A stretch of 64,000 nucleotides of DNA from Bernardetia sp. MNP-M8 (GCF_037126285.1 NZ_CP147012.1:496001-560000), one strand, 5' to 3'; numbered from the stretch's first letter, positions 42,839 to 52,061 are shown. Numbers and translations: made by a program. Notes: generated from the letters alone by a model not told the origin.

Positions 42839-43588
42839 ATGCTTACTGACCAAAAAATATATTATCAAGATAGCTCTATTCAAATAGCAAGAAATCATTA
42901 TGCTAAAACTAAATCAGATATGCCTTTGCATAGTCATGATTTTCTTACCATTAGTTTATTGTTGAATGGAAATATAGCAGAAAAAACTTCTCAAGACCAA
43001 ATTCATAAAGCAGGTGCAGGGCATGTTTCTATAAAACCACCTCAAGTGATTCATAGTGATTCTTTTGCAGAAGATAGTTCACTTTTATCGCTCAAAATAT
43101 ATGATTGGGAATATTACGACTTAGATTTTAAAGAATGGAGTTGGATTGCAGAACAGACACTTATACCTTACTTTTTGCCTCTCATTCAACAAAAAAATAA
43201 AAAAGAAGCTATAAAGCAACTAAAAAAAACATTGGCTATTTGCTTACAGCAACAATCTACACACATCCCTACTTGGCTTTCAGAAATTGCTACTTATATT
43301 AATAATAATCACGAAAAAAATATTGTAATAACAGAGATAGCTCAAGATATAAATAAGCATCCTTTTCATGTAGGTCATTTTTTCAAAAAATTTTATGGTA
43401 TGGATATAAAAACATATCAACAAAACTTGAGAATACGAAATAGCTTTGCTCAAGTAATAGAACAAAATGAAAGTCTAACAGAAATTGCGTATAAAAATGG
43501 TTTTTCAGACCAAAGTCATTTTTGCCGAACCTTCAAAAAAATTACTCACTTTACGCCACGAAAAGCTCTAAATTTAATCGATGTTTGA
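42839..43588 (+). CDS. AraC-family transcriptional regulator
   Basis: The 249-aa protein has an N-terminal cupin-like sensing region (PLHSHDFLTISLLLNGNIAEKT, then GHVSIKPPQVIHSDSF) and a C-terminal double helix-turn-helix of the AraC/XylS type: NIVITEIAQDINKHPFHVGHFFKKFYG and SLTEIAYKNGFSDQSHFCRTFKKITHFTPRKAL. The last residues overlap an upstream extension of the next frame. The serine hydrolase start is at 43665, 77 bp later, so that gene is the likely regulatory target or operon partner. The ligand is unknown. Confidence 0.9.
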   Translation: MLTDQKIYYQDSSIQIARNHYAKTKSDMPLHSHDFLTISLLLNGNIAEKTSQDQIHKAGAGHVSIKPPQVIHSDSFAEDSSLLSLKIYDWEYYDLDFKEWSWIAEQTLIPYFLPLIQQKNKKEAIKQLKKTLAICLQQQSTHIPTWLSEIATYINNNHEKNIVITEIAQDINKHPFHVGHFFKKFYGMDIKTYQQNLRIRNSFAQVIEQNESLTEIAYKNGFSDQSHFCRTFKKITHFTPRKALNLIDV

Positions 43589-43664
43589 TTCGTTCTATTT
43601 TTTGGTAAAATACAAAACTACTTTTGTAAAAATATTTTATCAACCACTAAAAACGAATTTGAAA

Positions 43665-45170
43665 ATGATAAGAAAAACTATCTTAGTTGCACTACTTATT
43701 TCTATTACTCACTTTAATTTTGCTCAGAAAATAGAAAAAAATCAGAAACTCACTCAATTCATTGAAAAAGTCCAGACAGAGCTAGAAATGATTCCTGCTA
43801 TCAGTGTTGCAGTTTCTCATCTTGATGATAAAAAAAATACAAAATCTTTTGCATACACCACAGGCTACACAAACCTTGAAACTAAGCAAAAAGCTACTAA
43901 TTCTACTGGTTTTTATATTGCTTCTACTACTAAATCTTTTGTTGGGCTTTTAGCTAGTGTTTTGGAATATGAAGGAAAAATTGATCTCCAAAAACAAATC
44001 ATAGAATACAAACCGTTTAGTAATTTCAAAGAAAAAGCAAAATTTGAAGGAATTACGATTAATGATTTGTTGTCGCACCAAATTGGAGTTGATAATGAAT
44101 ATTTATCTATGCGTTTGGCTTATACAGGCGAATATACAGAGGAAGATATTTTGAGAATTATAGAACAAGAAAGTGAAGCCTTAGAAACTGGAAAGCAGTT
44201 TATGTATTCTAATTATGGCTATTACCTTTTTTCTATGATTTTGAAAGCAGAACTAGGAAAAACATGGCAGGATTTGCTTCAAGAAAAGGTTTTTACGCCT
44301 TTAGGAATGAAAAACACATCTGCAAAAGTTTCTGATTTTGATGAAAATAAATTAGCCAAACCTCATCATAGTACCTTTGGAAAAGATGTTCAGAAATCAG
44401 ATTTTTTTAAGATAGATAAAACCATGCACGCAGCAGGAGGAATAATTACTTCGGCAGAAGACATGGCAAACTTTCTAGAATTTCAAATCAATAAAGGAAC
44501 TCTACATGGCAAAACAATTTATCCAAGTGCCGTTATAGAAAAAAATCAAGAAAAGTTAGTTTCTGCTGCTCATGAATATATAACTATTTTTGAGGGAAAT
44601 GGCTATGCTAGAGGTTGGAGAATAGGCAATTTTGAAGGAAAGAAAGTAATTTATCATTTTGGAGGTTATCATGGTTTTGCTTCTCATCTTTCTTTTTTAC
44701 CAAATGAAAAAATAGGTGTGAGTGTAAGTATTAATCACTCATTAGGTTTGGATATCGGAAATTTGATTGCTAAATATGCCTATTATTTACATTTAGGAGA
44801 TGAAAAAGCAGTCAAAAAACTAGAGAAAAAGGGCATTAAATCACTTCAAAAGAAATTCAAACGCTACAATAAATCAGAAGTAAAATATGCCGAAAAATTA
44901 GCCAAACGTGAATGGATGCTTTCTCTTCCAAAAGAACAATATATAGGCAGTTACAAAAGTAAAAATATCGGAACAGTAAATGTCAGTTATGAAGATGGTA
45001 AACTGTTATTCACTACTGGAAATGTAAAAAGCATAGCAACAGCTTATGAGTTAAAAGAATGTATGCGAATCGAACTTGCCCCTGGGAGTGGCATCGTGAT
45101 TCGTTTTCAAATTGAAGACGGAAAGCCAGTTAGTTTTTCTTTTGGAGAAGATGTTTTTGAGAAAATCTAA
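43665..45170 (+). CDS. Exported serine hydrolase, beta-lactamase class C / PBP4*-like
   Basis: From ATG 43665 the 501-aa protein has a signal peptide (ends FNFAQ) and a serine beta-lactamase-like fold: catalytic SxxK in IASTTKSFVG, YxN in MYSNYGYYLF, and HFGGYHGFAS as the KTG-equivalent box. The last ~130 residues form a separate beta-rich tail (YIGSYKSKNIGTVNVSYEDGKLLFTTG) common in family members acting as esterases or peptidases rather than antibiotic-resistance enzymes. It directly follows the AraC regulator gene and ends at a strong terminator. The substrate is unknown. Confidence 0.87.
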   Translation: MIRKTILVALLISITHFNFAQKIEKNQKLTQFIEKVQTELEMIPAISVAVSHLDDKKNTKSFAYTTGYTNLETKQKATNSTGFYIASTTKSFVGLLASVLEYEGKIDLQKQIIEYKPFSNFKEKAKFEGITINDLLSHQIGVDNEYLSMRLAYTGEYTEEDILRIIEQESEALETGKQFMYSNYGYYLFSMILKAELGKTWQDLLQEKVFTPLGMKNTSAKVSDFDENKLAKPHHSTFGKDVQKSDFFKIDKTMHAAGGIITSAEDMANFLEFQINKGTLHGKTIYPSAVIEKNQEKLVSAAHEYITIFEGNGYARGWRIGNFEGKKVIYHFGGYHGFASHLSFLPNEKIGVSVSINHSLGLDIGNLIAKYAYYLHLGDEKAVKKLEKKGIKSLQKKFKRYNKSEVKYAEKLAKREWMLSLPKEQYIGSYKSKNIGTVNVSYEDGKLLFTTGNVKSIATAYELKECMRIELAPGSGIVIRFQIEDGKPVSFSFGEDVFEKI

Positions 45171-45178
45171 GTCAGTTC

Positions 45179-45214
45179 AAAACGGTCTTGAACAAAAAAC
45201 AAGACCGTTTTTTT
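45179..45214 (+). terminator. Terminator after the serine hydrolase gene
   Basis: AAAACGGTCTTG (45179-45190) pairs perfectly with CAAGACCGTTTT (45200-45211), followed by T's. Confidence 0.9.
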
Positions 45215-45388
45215 ATGTTTATTTTTTGAGTTTTGATTAAAAAATACGATAAAGATTCAAATCATCTCCCACTTATCCCAAACTCTGCCACTTCCTACCA
45301 AAACCATTTTAAAAGGCTGTAAAACTACATTTTATCCCTCATATTTGTCGTATAAGTTTTTAAAAAATCACTAAAAACAAATACACCA

Positions 45389-46693
45389 ATGACAAAATAT
45401 AGACTATCAGTTTCACTTATTTTTCTACTTATTTTCACACTTGTTTTTTCACTTTCTAGTAATGCACAAGTTTATATAGAAAAAAAATCTCAACATCGTT
45501 TTGCTCAATCCTACTTTGGATTTAACACACAAATTATTCCTGCATCGGGTAGCTTAATTTGGCAAGGTCAAGAACAAGAATTTCCTACTGCTATTATGCC
45601 TCATCTTACTCTTGGAGGACTGCATTTTTGGGGAAAGTTAGATTTTAATATGACACTTTACTTGACCAATTTAGGAAGTACAAAACTTCAAAATAACGGA
45701 GAGGTAGAGTACCGTTCGGCAGGAAGTCTAAGTGCAAAATATTATCCTTGGCGAATGGAATTTAAAAAACTTCGTCCCTATATGGGGGTTTGCCTAGATT
45801 TTTCTTCACTAGGTTTGGGAAATGATACCCAAGGAAAACGTTACGATGGTTTTATTACACCGATGCCATTAGGAGGGTTTTCTTTTGCTCTAAAAGGTTG
45901 GCAAATCAATGCCGAAGCTATATTTCTAGCCAACAACAAGAAGACTTTTTATAGTAGTGAAACTCAAAGAAACACCTTCGAACTTCCCAAAACTTATTTG
46001 TCTTTAGGTGTAGTGAGATATTTTGATACTACAATTAAAGAAGAAAAGCCAAAAGAGTTTGGAAAAACAGCAGAAGTTATGGCAACTTTAGCTGCTAAAA
46101 AGAAACTCAATAGTTTCTCCATTGGTGTTGCGCCTAGTTCTGCATTCTTTTTAAAATCTCCCAAATTTTCAGAAGAATTAGAATCTTTACCTCTTCATAA
46201 AGCAAGTTTTAATTTAGACATCGGAGTAGGCTATTTTTTCTACAAAGCTAAATTACACACAGGTTTTAGTTATCGCAATTATTCTTCAAAAGCCATTAGT
46301 TATAGCTTAGAACGTATTATCAGAAGACAATCCATTGCCTTCGAAACCTACAAATTTTTGTTTGACTACAACGGCTTTGTTCCTTTTGTGGGAGCAAGTA
46401 TTAGTTCTGAAAAGTGGGCGACTGGTCTTTTCAAAAATGACATACAACAAGGCGAAATAGCAAGAACAGAAATGATTTCTCTTGGAATTATCTTCGGTTG
46501 GGACATTGTGCCATCGTCTTTAGATACTTGGGTGTTGCGTACTAATCTGCGCTATTATCCTTTTCAAGAAATTAATGATGTGGGAGGGAAAAAATCAAGA
46601 GTGGATCAGTTTGAGTTTAATTTTATTCAGTTTGTCATCTATCCAAATCGCATTATCAATTTTAGAAAAGCAAAAAAAGGATTTTATAAATAA
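45389..46693 (+). CDS. Probable outer-membrane beta-barrel protein
   Basis: The 434-aa protein has a signal peptide ending SNAQ, followed by alternating hydrophobic strands with aromatic ends typical of outer-membrane barrels (GGLHFWGKLDFNMTLYLTNLGS, LSAKYYPWRMEFKKLRPYMGVCLDFSS, VGYFFYKAKLHTGFSYRNYSS, ISLGIIFGWDIVPSSLDTWVLRTNLRYYP). I recognise no named family. It begins a plus-strand run continuing to 51011, with 13 to 70 bp gaps, which may be one operon of envelope proteins. Confidence 0.7.
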   Translation: MTKYRLSVSLIFLLIFTLVFSLSSNAQVYIEKKSQHRFAQSYFGFNTQIIPASGSLIWQGQEQEFPTAIMPHLTLGGLHFWGKLDFNMTLYLTNLGSTKLQNNGEVEYRSAGSLSAKYYPWRMEFKKLRPYMGVCLDFSSLGLGNDTQGKRYDGFITPMPLGGFSFALKGWQINAEAIFLANNKKTFYSSETQRNTFELPKTYLSLGVVRYFDTTIKEEKPKEFGKTAEVMATLAAKKKLNSFSIGVAPSSAFFLKSPKFSEELESLPLHKASFNLDIGVGYFFYKAKLHTGFSYRNYSSKAISYSLERIIRRQSIAFETYKFLFDYNGFVPFVGASISSEKWATGLFKNDIQQGEIARTEMISLGIIFGWDIVPSSLDTWVLRTNLRYYPFQEINDVGGKKSRVDQFEFNFIQFVIYPNRIINFRKAKKGFYK

Positions 46694-46706
46694 AAACCTA
46701 TTAGTC

Positions 46707-47081
46707 ATGAAAACACTCCTCTTAAAAATTAATAATGACAATGACCTCAAGCTATTAAAGGAATTAGCAGATAGCTTAGGTGTTACTTACTTTGAGGCAA
46801 ATAGGGTAATACAATATGAAGGAATACGAGAAATTACTGAAGAACAAGCCTACAAACTGGCAGAAGGAGCAAAAGACTTTCCTGTTCTTGTAAAAGAAGA
46901 AGACGAAATAACAGAATCTGCTGTTACACTTAAAAAATTTCCAACAGGATATTTATTAGGGGTTAGCTGTGATACAAAAGATTTGTTCAAATTATTTTTT
47001 TCTCCAAACCTAAATGAAATGACTTTGCTCACAGAAAGCTACATAATGAATCTAAGAGAAAAAGGAAATCCTTTTGCATAA
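46707..47081 (+). CDS. Hypothetical small soluble protein, 124 aa
   Basis: The ATG at 46707 (MKTLLLKINNDNDLKLLKELADSLGVTYFEANRVIQ) lies 13 bp after the barrel gene. The start KTLLLKINNDNDLKLLKELADSLGV resembles the small 'scaffold' N-terminal strands of antitoxin-like or DUF2281-type proteins, but the rest (EEDEITESAVTLKKFPTGYLLGVSCDTKDLFKLFFSPNLNEM) is not recognised. There is no signal peptide, unlike its neighbours. A reading frame open from 46575 overlaps the barrel gene and was rejected. Confidence 0.65.
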   Translation: MKTLLLKINNDNDLKLLKELADSLGVTYFEANRVIQYEGIREITEEQAYKLAEGAKDFPVLVKEEDEITESAVTLKKFPTGYLLGVSCDTKDLFKLFFSPNLNEMTLLTESYIMNLREKGNPFA

Positions 47082-47099
47082 AACTAAACTTTAAAAATT

Positions 47100-47777
47100 A
47101 TGAAAGACTTCGTTCAATACACACTTTTTTTTCACGTCTTGGTGGGAAGCATTTCTCTAATCAGTGGCGCAGTTGCTATTTTGTCTAAAAAGGGCAAAAA
47201 GTGGCACAAATACTCGGGTAAAATTTATTTCTGGGCAATGACTTTAGTTTTCATTACTGGAATTATCGTGGCTGGTTATCGCTTCAATCGCTTCTTGTTT
47301 TTGATAGCTTTTTTGAGTTATTACAGCGTTTTTTCTGGTGTTCGTTTTCTTAGTTTAAAGAAATTACACAAAGACCAAAACCCAAAATGGTACGACTGGG
47401 CAGCAGGAATTATCAATGGACTTGCTAATATTATTTTTATCGGAATAGGTTTGTATTACCTTTTGAGAGAAAATCATAATCTAGCTGGGGCATTGCTTTC
47501 TATGGGTTTTGGGATTGGTGGCTTTATGATTTCTTATACCAACTTTAAGATGTTTATTTTCCGTCCTACAAAACATTATCATTGGTACACAGCCCATATC
47601 GGAAATATGATGGGAGGTTATATTGCTACGTTTACGGCTTTTTCAGCGACAGTAGTTTCTCGCTTCGATTTGATGAATCCTTTTGTAGCCTTTGCTTTGC
47701 CTCCTCTTATTGGTGTTCCTATCCTAATTTATTGGACAAGCCAAGTAGAGAAAAAATTTCAAAAACCTACTATCTAA
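47100..47777 (+). CDS. DUF2306-like integral membrane protein
   Basis: This 225-aa protein has six to seven membrane helices. It begins HVLVGSISLISGAVAILSKKGKKWHKYSGKIYFWAMTLVFITG, the DUF2306 pattern with a conserved HKYSGKIYF loop. A second conserved loop, FRPTKHYHWYTAHIGNMMGGYIATFTAF, contains several His that could hold heme or metal. The function of the family is unknown. It lies 18 bp after the preceding gene. Confidence 0.75.
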   Translation: MKDFVQYTLFFHVLVGSISLISGAVAILSKKGKKWHKYSGKIYFWAMTLVFITGIIVAGYRFNRFLFLIAFLSYYSVFSGVRFLSLKKLHKDQNPKWYDWAAGIINGLANIIFIGIGLYYLLRENHNLAGALLSMGFGIGGFMISYTNFKMFIFRPTKHYHWYTAHIGNMMGGYIATFTAFSATVVSRFDLMNPFVAFALPPLIGVPILIYWTSQVEKKFQKPTI

Positions 47778-47847
47778 TCTAAGTTTCTTATTCTCACTTT
47801 ATACATTTAAAATTATTTATTAATTCAACTCAAAAACTCAGTTTTCA

Positions 47848-48588
47848 ATGAAATATATTATTTCTTTTATTTTGGTTTTTCTCTGTTTGAATTCACTTAA
47901 AGCACAAATAGATACTGTAAATACACAATCTGATGTGTTAGAAATCAAGCAACTTCAAGAAAATCAAACTTCTTATATCGTCTATATTCAAGACTCTATT
48001 TATAAATCAAACTTTGAAATTTGGGACAGAATAATTTCTAAAAATGAAAATACATATCAACTTCATTGGACAAGACATTCTAATAATAAAAATAATTTCC
48101 ATAAGTATCTCATTACATTTGATAAAAAGCTACGTACTTTGAGTGAAAAAGTCTTTCATCAAGATGTGAGTGAAGAAAAGACACTTATCGAAAAAAAGCA
48201 TTTTATCTACGAAGAAAATAAAATGTACTCAGATTCTGATACCACACAACACAATGTTTTGCCTTTTGAAATAAATGATTTGGAATATTCATTCAATTGG
48301 GAACTAGATTTAGAAGTTTTGTCTGCATTGCCATTGGAAGAGGATAAGCAATTTGCTATCAGCTTTTATCATCCTGCCTCAAAAACGCCTCCTAAATATT
48401 ACAAATATTGGGTAGATAGAAGCGAGGAAATTTCATCAAATAATAACTCAATGGATTGTTGGGTAGTAAAAGTAATTTATTCAGAATATCAATCAAGTGA
48501 ATTTTGGATTGATAAATCTACACATCGTGTGCTTCAAATGAAGGAAGGCTTTTTTGGGAAATACCGATTTAAGAAATTGATACTCTAA
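47848..48588 (+). CDS. Exported protein, DUF3108-like C-terminal region
   Basis: The 246-aa protein has a signal peptide ending SLKAQ. The mature part reads as a series of beta strands typical of LolA/DUF3108-like lipid-binding or barrel-like periplasmic proteins: WDRIISKNENTYQLHWTRHS, FAISFYHPASKTPPKYYKYWVDRSEE, then SSEFWIDKSTHRVLQMKEGFFGKYRFKKL at the end. The last stretch (a residue pattern WIDKxTHRVLxM) is the main family clue. The role is unknown. It lies 21 bp upstream of the aspartic protease gene. Confidence 0.6.
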   Translation: MKYIISFILVFLCLNSLKAQIDTVNTQSDVLEIKQLQENQTSYIVYIQDSIYKSNFEIWDRIISKNENTYQLHWTRHSNNKNNFHKYLITFDKKLRTLSEKVFHQDVSEEKTLIEKKHFIYEENKMYSDSDTTQHNVLPFEINDLEYSFNWELDLEVLSALPLEEDKQFAISFYHPASKTPPKYYKYWVDRSEEISSNNNSMDCWVVKVIYSEYQSSEFWIDKSTHRVLQMKEGFFGKYRFKKLIL

Positions 48589-48609
48589 CCTAAATCTAAT
48601 TAAAAAACA

Positions 48610-49764
48610 ATGATAAATTACAAATATACTTTACTTTTAATATTGCTTGTCTTTGCTACTTCTTGTTCCTACATTAAAAACGTAGGATTACTTTCAGGAG
48701 GAGAATTGAAAGCCAAAAACTTTGTTCAAGAAGTACCTTTCGAACTCAAAAAAGACTTGATTGTCGTAAAAGCCAAGCTAAATGCTGATACTGTTTTGCG
48801 TGAATTTATTTTTGATACAGGAGCGTTTAATAGTAAAGTAGAAAATAACTTAGCGACTGATTTAGGTTTAGAAACAGTTACCACTAAATCAAATTCGACA
48901 GCACAAGGCGTAACCAAACAAATTAAAGTTATTCGTTTGGATTCAATAACTTTTGGAGAAACTTCTTTTTATAAAATTGGAGCAGGAAAGGTCATCTATT
49001 CTGAAAAATCGGCTAGTCCTTGTATTGCCAAACACGGAATTATTGGAGCAAATCTAATGAAACTGGCGCATTGGAAAATTGATTATCAAAATCAAAAACT
49101 CTACTTTTCAGATACGCCTTTTTCTATAAATGGGGAACATTATACCTTACCTTTTGACAGTCCTACTTTGTCTGGAACACCAAAAATTAATCTAAAACTA
49201 GGCGATAAAACCGTCGAAAACGTACTTTTTGATGTTGGTTTTAATGGTAGTTTGGTTTTGCCTTTGTCTTTAGCACAGCATTTTGAAACAGCCGAAACAC
49301 AAATTATTTTGGATAAATCTACTTCTGGAATTTATGGTTCAAATACAGATTCAATTATTGTAAAGAAGTTAAAAGTAGAAATAGGAGGTTATCAGACAGA
49401 AATGTTGGTAGAGTTTTCGGCTATCGGAAAAGCACTTTTAGGAAACGAGTTTTTGAAGCATTTTACAGTTTGTATTGATTATGAAGATGATAAAATTTTG
49501 CTCAAACCTCAACAAGAAGTAAAAATCGAATCTACAACAAAATTTTTGCTAGGAATACTCAATGATTCTCTTTGGGTTGTCAATCGTACCAATTCAGAAT
49601 TAGATTTACAGTTGGGCGATACTGTCCTTTCCGTTAATAATCGTAAGCCAAAAGATTTGTTTTCTTCGCATTGTGATTACATAATGAATGCTAAAAAAAT
49701 GTTTGAAGCCGATACTTTAGTTTTAGAACTCAAAAATGACAATAAAATAAATTTATTTCCTTAA
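48610..49764 (+). CDS. Retropepsin-like aspartic protease lipoprotein
   Basis: The 384-aa protein starts with a lipoprotein signal (LLVFATSC lipobox). It has two pepsin-like lobes: the first with DTG in FIFDTGAFNSKVE, the second with DVG in VLFDVGFNGSLVLPLSLAQ. Each is followed by a hydrophobic-Gly strand (HGIIGANLMK and IGKALLGNEFLKHF). The C-terminal 75 residues resemble a degenerate PDZ domain (LDLQLGDTVLSVNNRKPKDLF). Bacteroidota proteins of this kind are periplasmic aspartyl proteases. The DVG in lobe 2, replacing DTG/DSG, keeps the catalytic Asp but changes the following residue. Cellular substrate unknown. Confidence 0.8.
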   Translation: MINYKYTLLLILLVFATSCSYIKNVGLLSGGELKAKNFVQEVPFELKKDLIVVKAKLNADTVLREFIFDTGAFNSKVENNLATDLGLETVTTKSNSTAQGVTKQIKVIRLDSITFGETSFYKIGAGKVIYSEKSASPCIAKHGIIGANLMKLAHWKIDYQNQKLYFSDTPFSINGEHYTLPFDSPTLSGTPKINLKLGDKTVENVLFDVGFNGSLVLPLSLAQHFETAETQIILDKSTSGIYGSNTDSIIVKKLKVEIGGYQTEMLVEFSAIGKALLGNEFLKHFTVCIDYEDDKILLKPQQEVKIESTTKFLLGILNDSLWVVNRTNSELDLQLGDTVLSVNNRKPKDLFSSHCDYIMNAKKMFEADTLVLELKNDNKINLFP

Positions 49765-49781
49765 TCTTCAATTAATTAAAA

Positions 49782-51011
49782 ATGAAAAAACACAATTTAT
49801 TTACCCTACTTACTTTCTTTTCTCTAATTGTATTTGGCTGCACAGAAGATGAAACTATCACTCCTATTACTTCAAATGAAGAGCTTACAGAATACTTACA
49901 AGAAGTCTATAATGAATCTCAACTTCCTGCTTTTTCTTTAGCGATTGTGAAGAATGGAGAACTTGCTTATCAAAATTCTTTTGGGCATAAAAACATCGAA
50001 AACAATGAAATTTATACCAATCAAACATTACAACCCATTGCCTCAATTAGTAAAACAGTTTTGGGTGTAGCTACCGTCAAAGCAATAGAATTAGGTTATT
50101 TTGATTTGGAAACAGATATTAATAGCATTCTAACAAATCCAATTATAAATCCTAATAACCCAAATGATATTATCAAAATTCGTCATTTGGTAACTCATAC
50201 TTCTTCATTATTGGATGTTTCAGAAGCCTATTTTGATGCGTATTATATTCAAAATGGCGAAAATATGAACACAGAAGGAGCAGCCTTGTTGCAAAATTTT
50301 ATGGGAATTGAACAGCGAAATAAAAAGTCTTTAGAAAGTTTGATTTCAAATTATTTTTATCCAAGTGGTATCAATTATTCTCTTGACGCATTTTCAAATT
50401 CTAAAGCTGGAGAAAAATGGGCATATTCTAACCTTGCTTCTTCTTTGATGGCATACTTAATTGAAATAAAAGCAAATCAGCCTTATCATCAATTTTTAGA
50501 AGAACAGATTTTTGAACCATTAGAGATGAATAAAAGCACTTATTTTCCTTCTTTGTCAGAAACTCAGTTGGCTACTTTGTATTTTGATAAAAATACACCT
50601 TTGCCTAGATATGGAAATGATTCTTATCCAGACGGTTCTGTATTTACCTCAAATGAGGAGCTTAGTTTATTTTTAGTGGCAATGATAAAAGGCTTTCATT
50701 TTTCAGAAGCATCTATAATTTCATCAGAAGGATTTGAAACTTTATTTTCCCCTCTTTTAGCAGAAGAAAAACTAATTTTACAAGCTCACAACAACCACGG
50801 AGTTTTTTGGGTACACAATAATAATACCTTGCAACATAGTGGAAGCGACCCTGGTACGACTTGTTTATTAGAATTTTCAAAAGAAAAACCAGAGGGTTTT
50901 TTATTACTGACTAATAGTGATGCTTCCGTTGAAGAAACGCAAACAGTATATAATCAATCGGCTAGACAAATAAAATCGGCTATATCTTCTTACTTATCGT
51001 CCTCTGAATAA
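49782..51011 (+). CDS. Lipoprotein serine hydrolase, beta-lactamase class C-like
   Basis: The 409-aa protein has a lipoprotein signal with Cys in LIVFGCTEDE. The serine hydrolase motifs are SxxK in IASISKTVLG, YxN in WAYSNLASSL, and HSGSDPGT as the third box. The domain is the same as in the gene at 43665-45170 but lacks its C-terminal beta tail. It may hydrolyse esters or D-amino-acid peptides at the periplasmic side of a membrane. It lies 18 bp after the aspartic protease gene, continuing the run. An independent promoter begins at 51022. Confidence 0.85.
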   Translation: MKKHNLFTLLTFFSLIVFGCTEDETITPITSNEELTEYLQEVYNESQLPAFSLAIVKNGELAYQNSFGHKNIENNEIYTNQTLQPIASISKTVLGVATVKAIELGYFDLETDINSILTNPIINPNNPNDIIKIRHLVTHTSSLLDVSEAYFDAYYIQNGENMNTEGAALLQNFMGIEQRNKKSLESLISNYFYPSGINYSLDAFSNSKAGEKWAYSNLASSLMAYLIEIKANQPYHQFLEEQIFEPLEMNKSTYFPSLSETQLATLYFDKNTPLPRYGNDSYPDGSVFTSNEELSLFLVAMIKGFHFSEASIISSEGFETLFSPLLAEEKLILQAHNNHGVFWVHNNNTLQHSGSDPGTTCLLEFSKEKPEGFLLLTNSDASVEETQTVYNQSARQIKSAISSYLSSSE

Positions 51012-51021
51012 TTTTTTATTA

Positions 51022-51051
51022 TTTGAAGTTCGAATAAAATAGATATTTTTG
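51022..51051 (+). promoter_or_regulatory. Promoter of the DUF1684 lipoprotein gene
   Basis: TTTG (51022-51025) and a perfect TAnnTTTG box, TATTTTTG (51044-51051), are 18 bp apart. Transcription would begin near 51057, on top of an in-frame ATG at 51058. This favours the ATG at 51091 as the real start, with a 33-nt leader. Confidence 0.6.
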
Positions 51052-51090
51052 TAGAATATGTCTTTCACTAAAATCTATAAAAATATTATA

Positions 51091-51768
51091 ATGAAAAAGA
51101 TAATTTCGTCTTCCTTTACTTCATTACTCTTGGCTTTATTTATTATTTCATCTTGTCAAAGTTCCAAAACTGCAATTACAAGTGATAATTCTAAAGAAAT
51201 GAGTTATGTTTCTCAAATAAAACTGTTTCAGGAAGAAATGAATATAAGCTACAAAGATTCTAAAGAATCACCTTTAGAAGCAAGTAAGCGCAAGAAATTC
51301 AAATCCTTACCTTTTTTCAAAATTGATGAAAGCTATAAAGTAGAAGCTGATTTTGTTAGAACAACTGAGGGAAAGCCTTTCGCAATGCAAACGACGACAG
51401 ATAGGAAACCAATTTATCAAAAATTTGGAGAAGTTAGTTTTGAGTTGCACGGAAAAAGGCACACACTAAATGTCTATCAAAGTGAAAATTTGACACAACA
51501 AGAAGAGTACAAAGATTATTTATTCTTGCCTTTTACAGATTTGAGCAACGGACAAGAATCGTATTATGGGGGGCGTTATATTGATTTAAAAATTCCAGAA
51601 AGAGAAGCAGCAGACGGACAAGAACTAGATAAAATTACAATTGATTTTAATAAAGCCTATAATCCGTATTGTGCTTATAATAAGAAATACTCTTGTCCAA
51701 TTCCACCAAAGGAAAATCATTTGGATGTGAAGGTTTTGGCTGGTGTGAGTTATGAAAATCACGACTGA
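51091..51768 (+). CDS. DUF1684 lipoprotein
   Basis: Starting at 51091 the 225-aa protein has a lipoprotein signal (LLLALFIISSC). The DUF1684 hallmarks are strong: FKSLPFFKIDESYKVEADFVRT, ELHGKRHTLNVYQSE, YLFLPFTDLSNGQESYYGGRYIDL, and DFNKAYNPYCAYNKKYSCPIPPKENHL, with the conserved Asn-Pro-Tyr-Cys-Ala-Tyr segment. The domain's function is unknown, though its conservation suggests catalysis or tight binding. Relatives are found widely in bacteria and archaea. The start was decided by the promoter at 51022-51051 and by the signal peptide. Confidence 0.9.
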   Translation: MKKIISSSFTSLLLALFIISSCQSSKTAITSDNSKEMSYVSQIKLFQEEMNISYKDSKESPLEASKRKKFKSLPFFKIDESYKVEADFVRTTEGKPFAMQTTTDRKPIYQKFGEVSFELHGKRHTLNVYQSENLTQQEEYKDYLFLPFTDLSNGQESYYGGRYIDLKIPEREAADGQELDKITIDFNKAYNPYCAYNKKYSCPIPPKENHLDVKVLAGVSYENHD

Positions 51769-51856
51769 TTTTAAATACAGAGTTCACAAAGGAACATACA
51801 CTTGAACCACAGAGAAATAAAGAGTTTAGAGAGAATACAAATTATTTTTTACTAAT

Positions 51857-52032
51857 GTGAACTCGGTATTAGAATTTATGTAAATATCAGTCTATGCTTC
51901 TTTATTAGCTGATTTGCTAACTATCTTGTCAGTACACCTGCAAGGTGTCAGACAATTTAGCCCAACATAACTGTCTGAAACTTTGAAGTGTCTCACAGGG
52001 ACATAAAAGCAAGAATATAATACCGAGTTCAC
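51857..52032. mobile_element. 176-bp inverted-repeat element enclosing a two-hairpin repeat
   Basis: GTGAACTCGGTATTA (51857-51871) and TAATACCGAGTTCAC (52018-52032) are perfect 15-bp inverted repeats. Between them lies copy 3 of the two-hairpin repeat. No exact target duplication is visible, so a MITE is only one reading. It could also be a long terminator-like stem between the convergent genes ending at 51768 and 52062. Confidence 0.5.
51925..52002. repeat. Two-hairpin dispersed repeat, copy 3
   Basis: CTTGTCAGTACACCTGCAAGGTGTCAGACAATTTAG... contains the palindrome ACACCT/AGGTGT, and a second palindrome (GACA...CTTTGAAGTGTC region) follows at about 51972-51992. It aligns with 21178-21251 and 38389-38465. 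Confidence 0.7.
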
Positions 52033-52061
52033 GTAATACTAGAACTTTCCTTAATCTCTAG

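Noticed and set aside
46575-46706. Upstream extension of the 124-aa gene at 46707
   Set aside because: It overlaps the end of the barrel gene; the ATG at 46707 follows 13 bp after that gene and begins a natural protein start.
43665-51011. Antibiotic-resistance reading of the two beta-lactamase-like genes
   Set aside because: Both have the serine hydrolase motifs but also tails or neighbours typical of esterases and peptidases; resistance is not supported.
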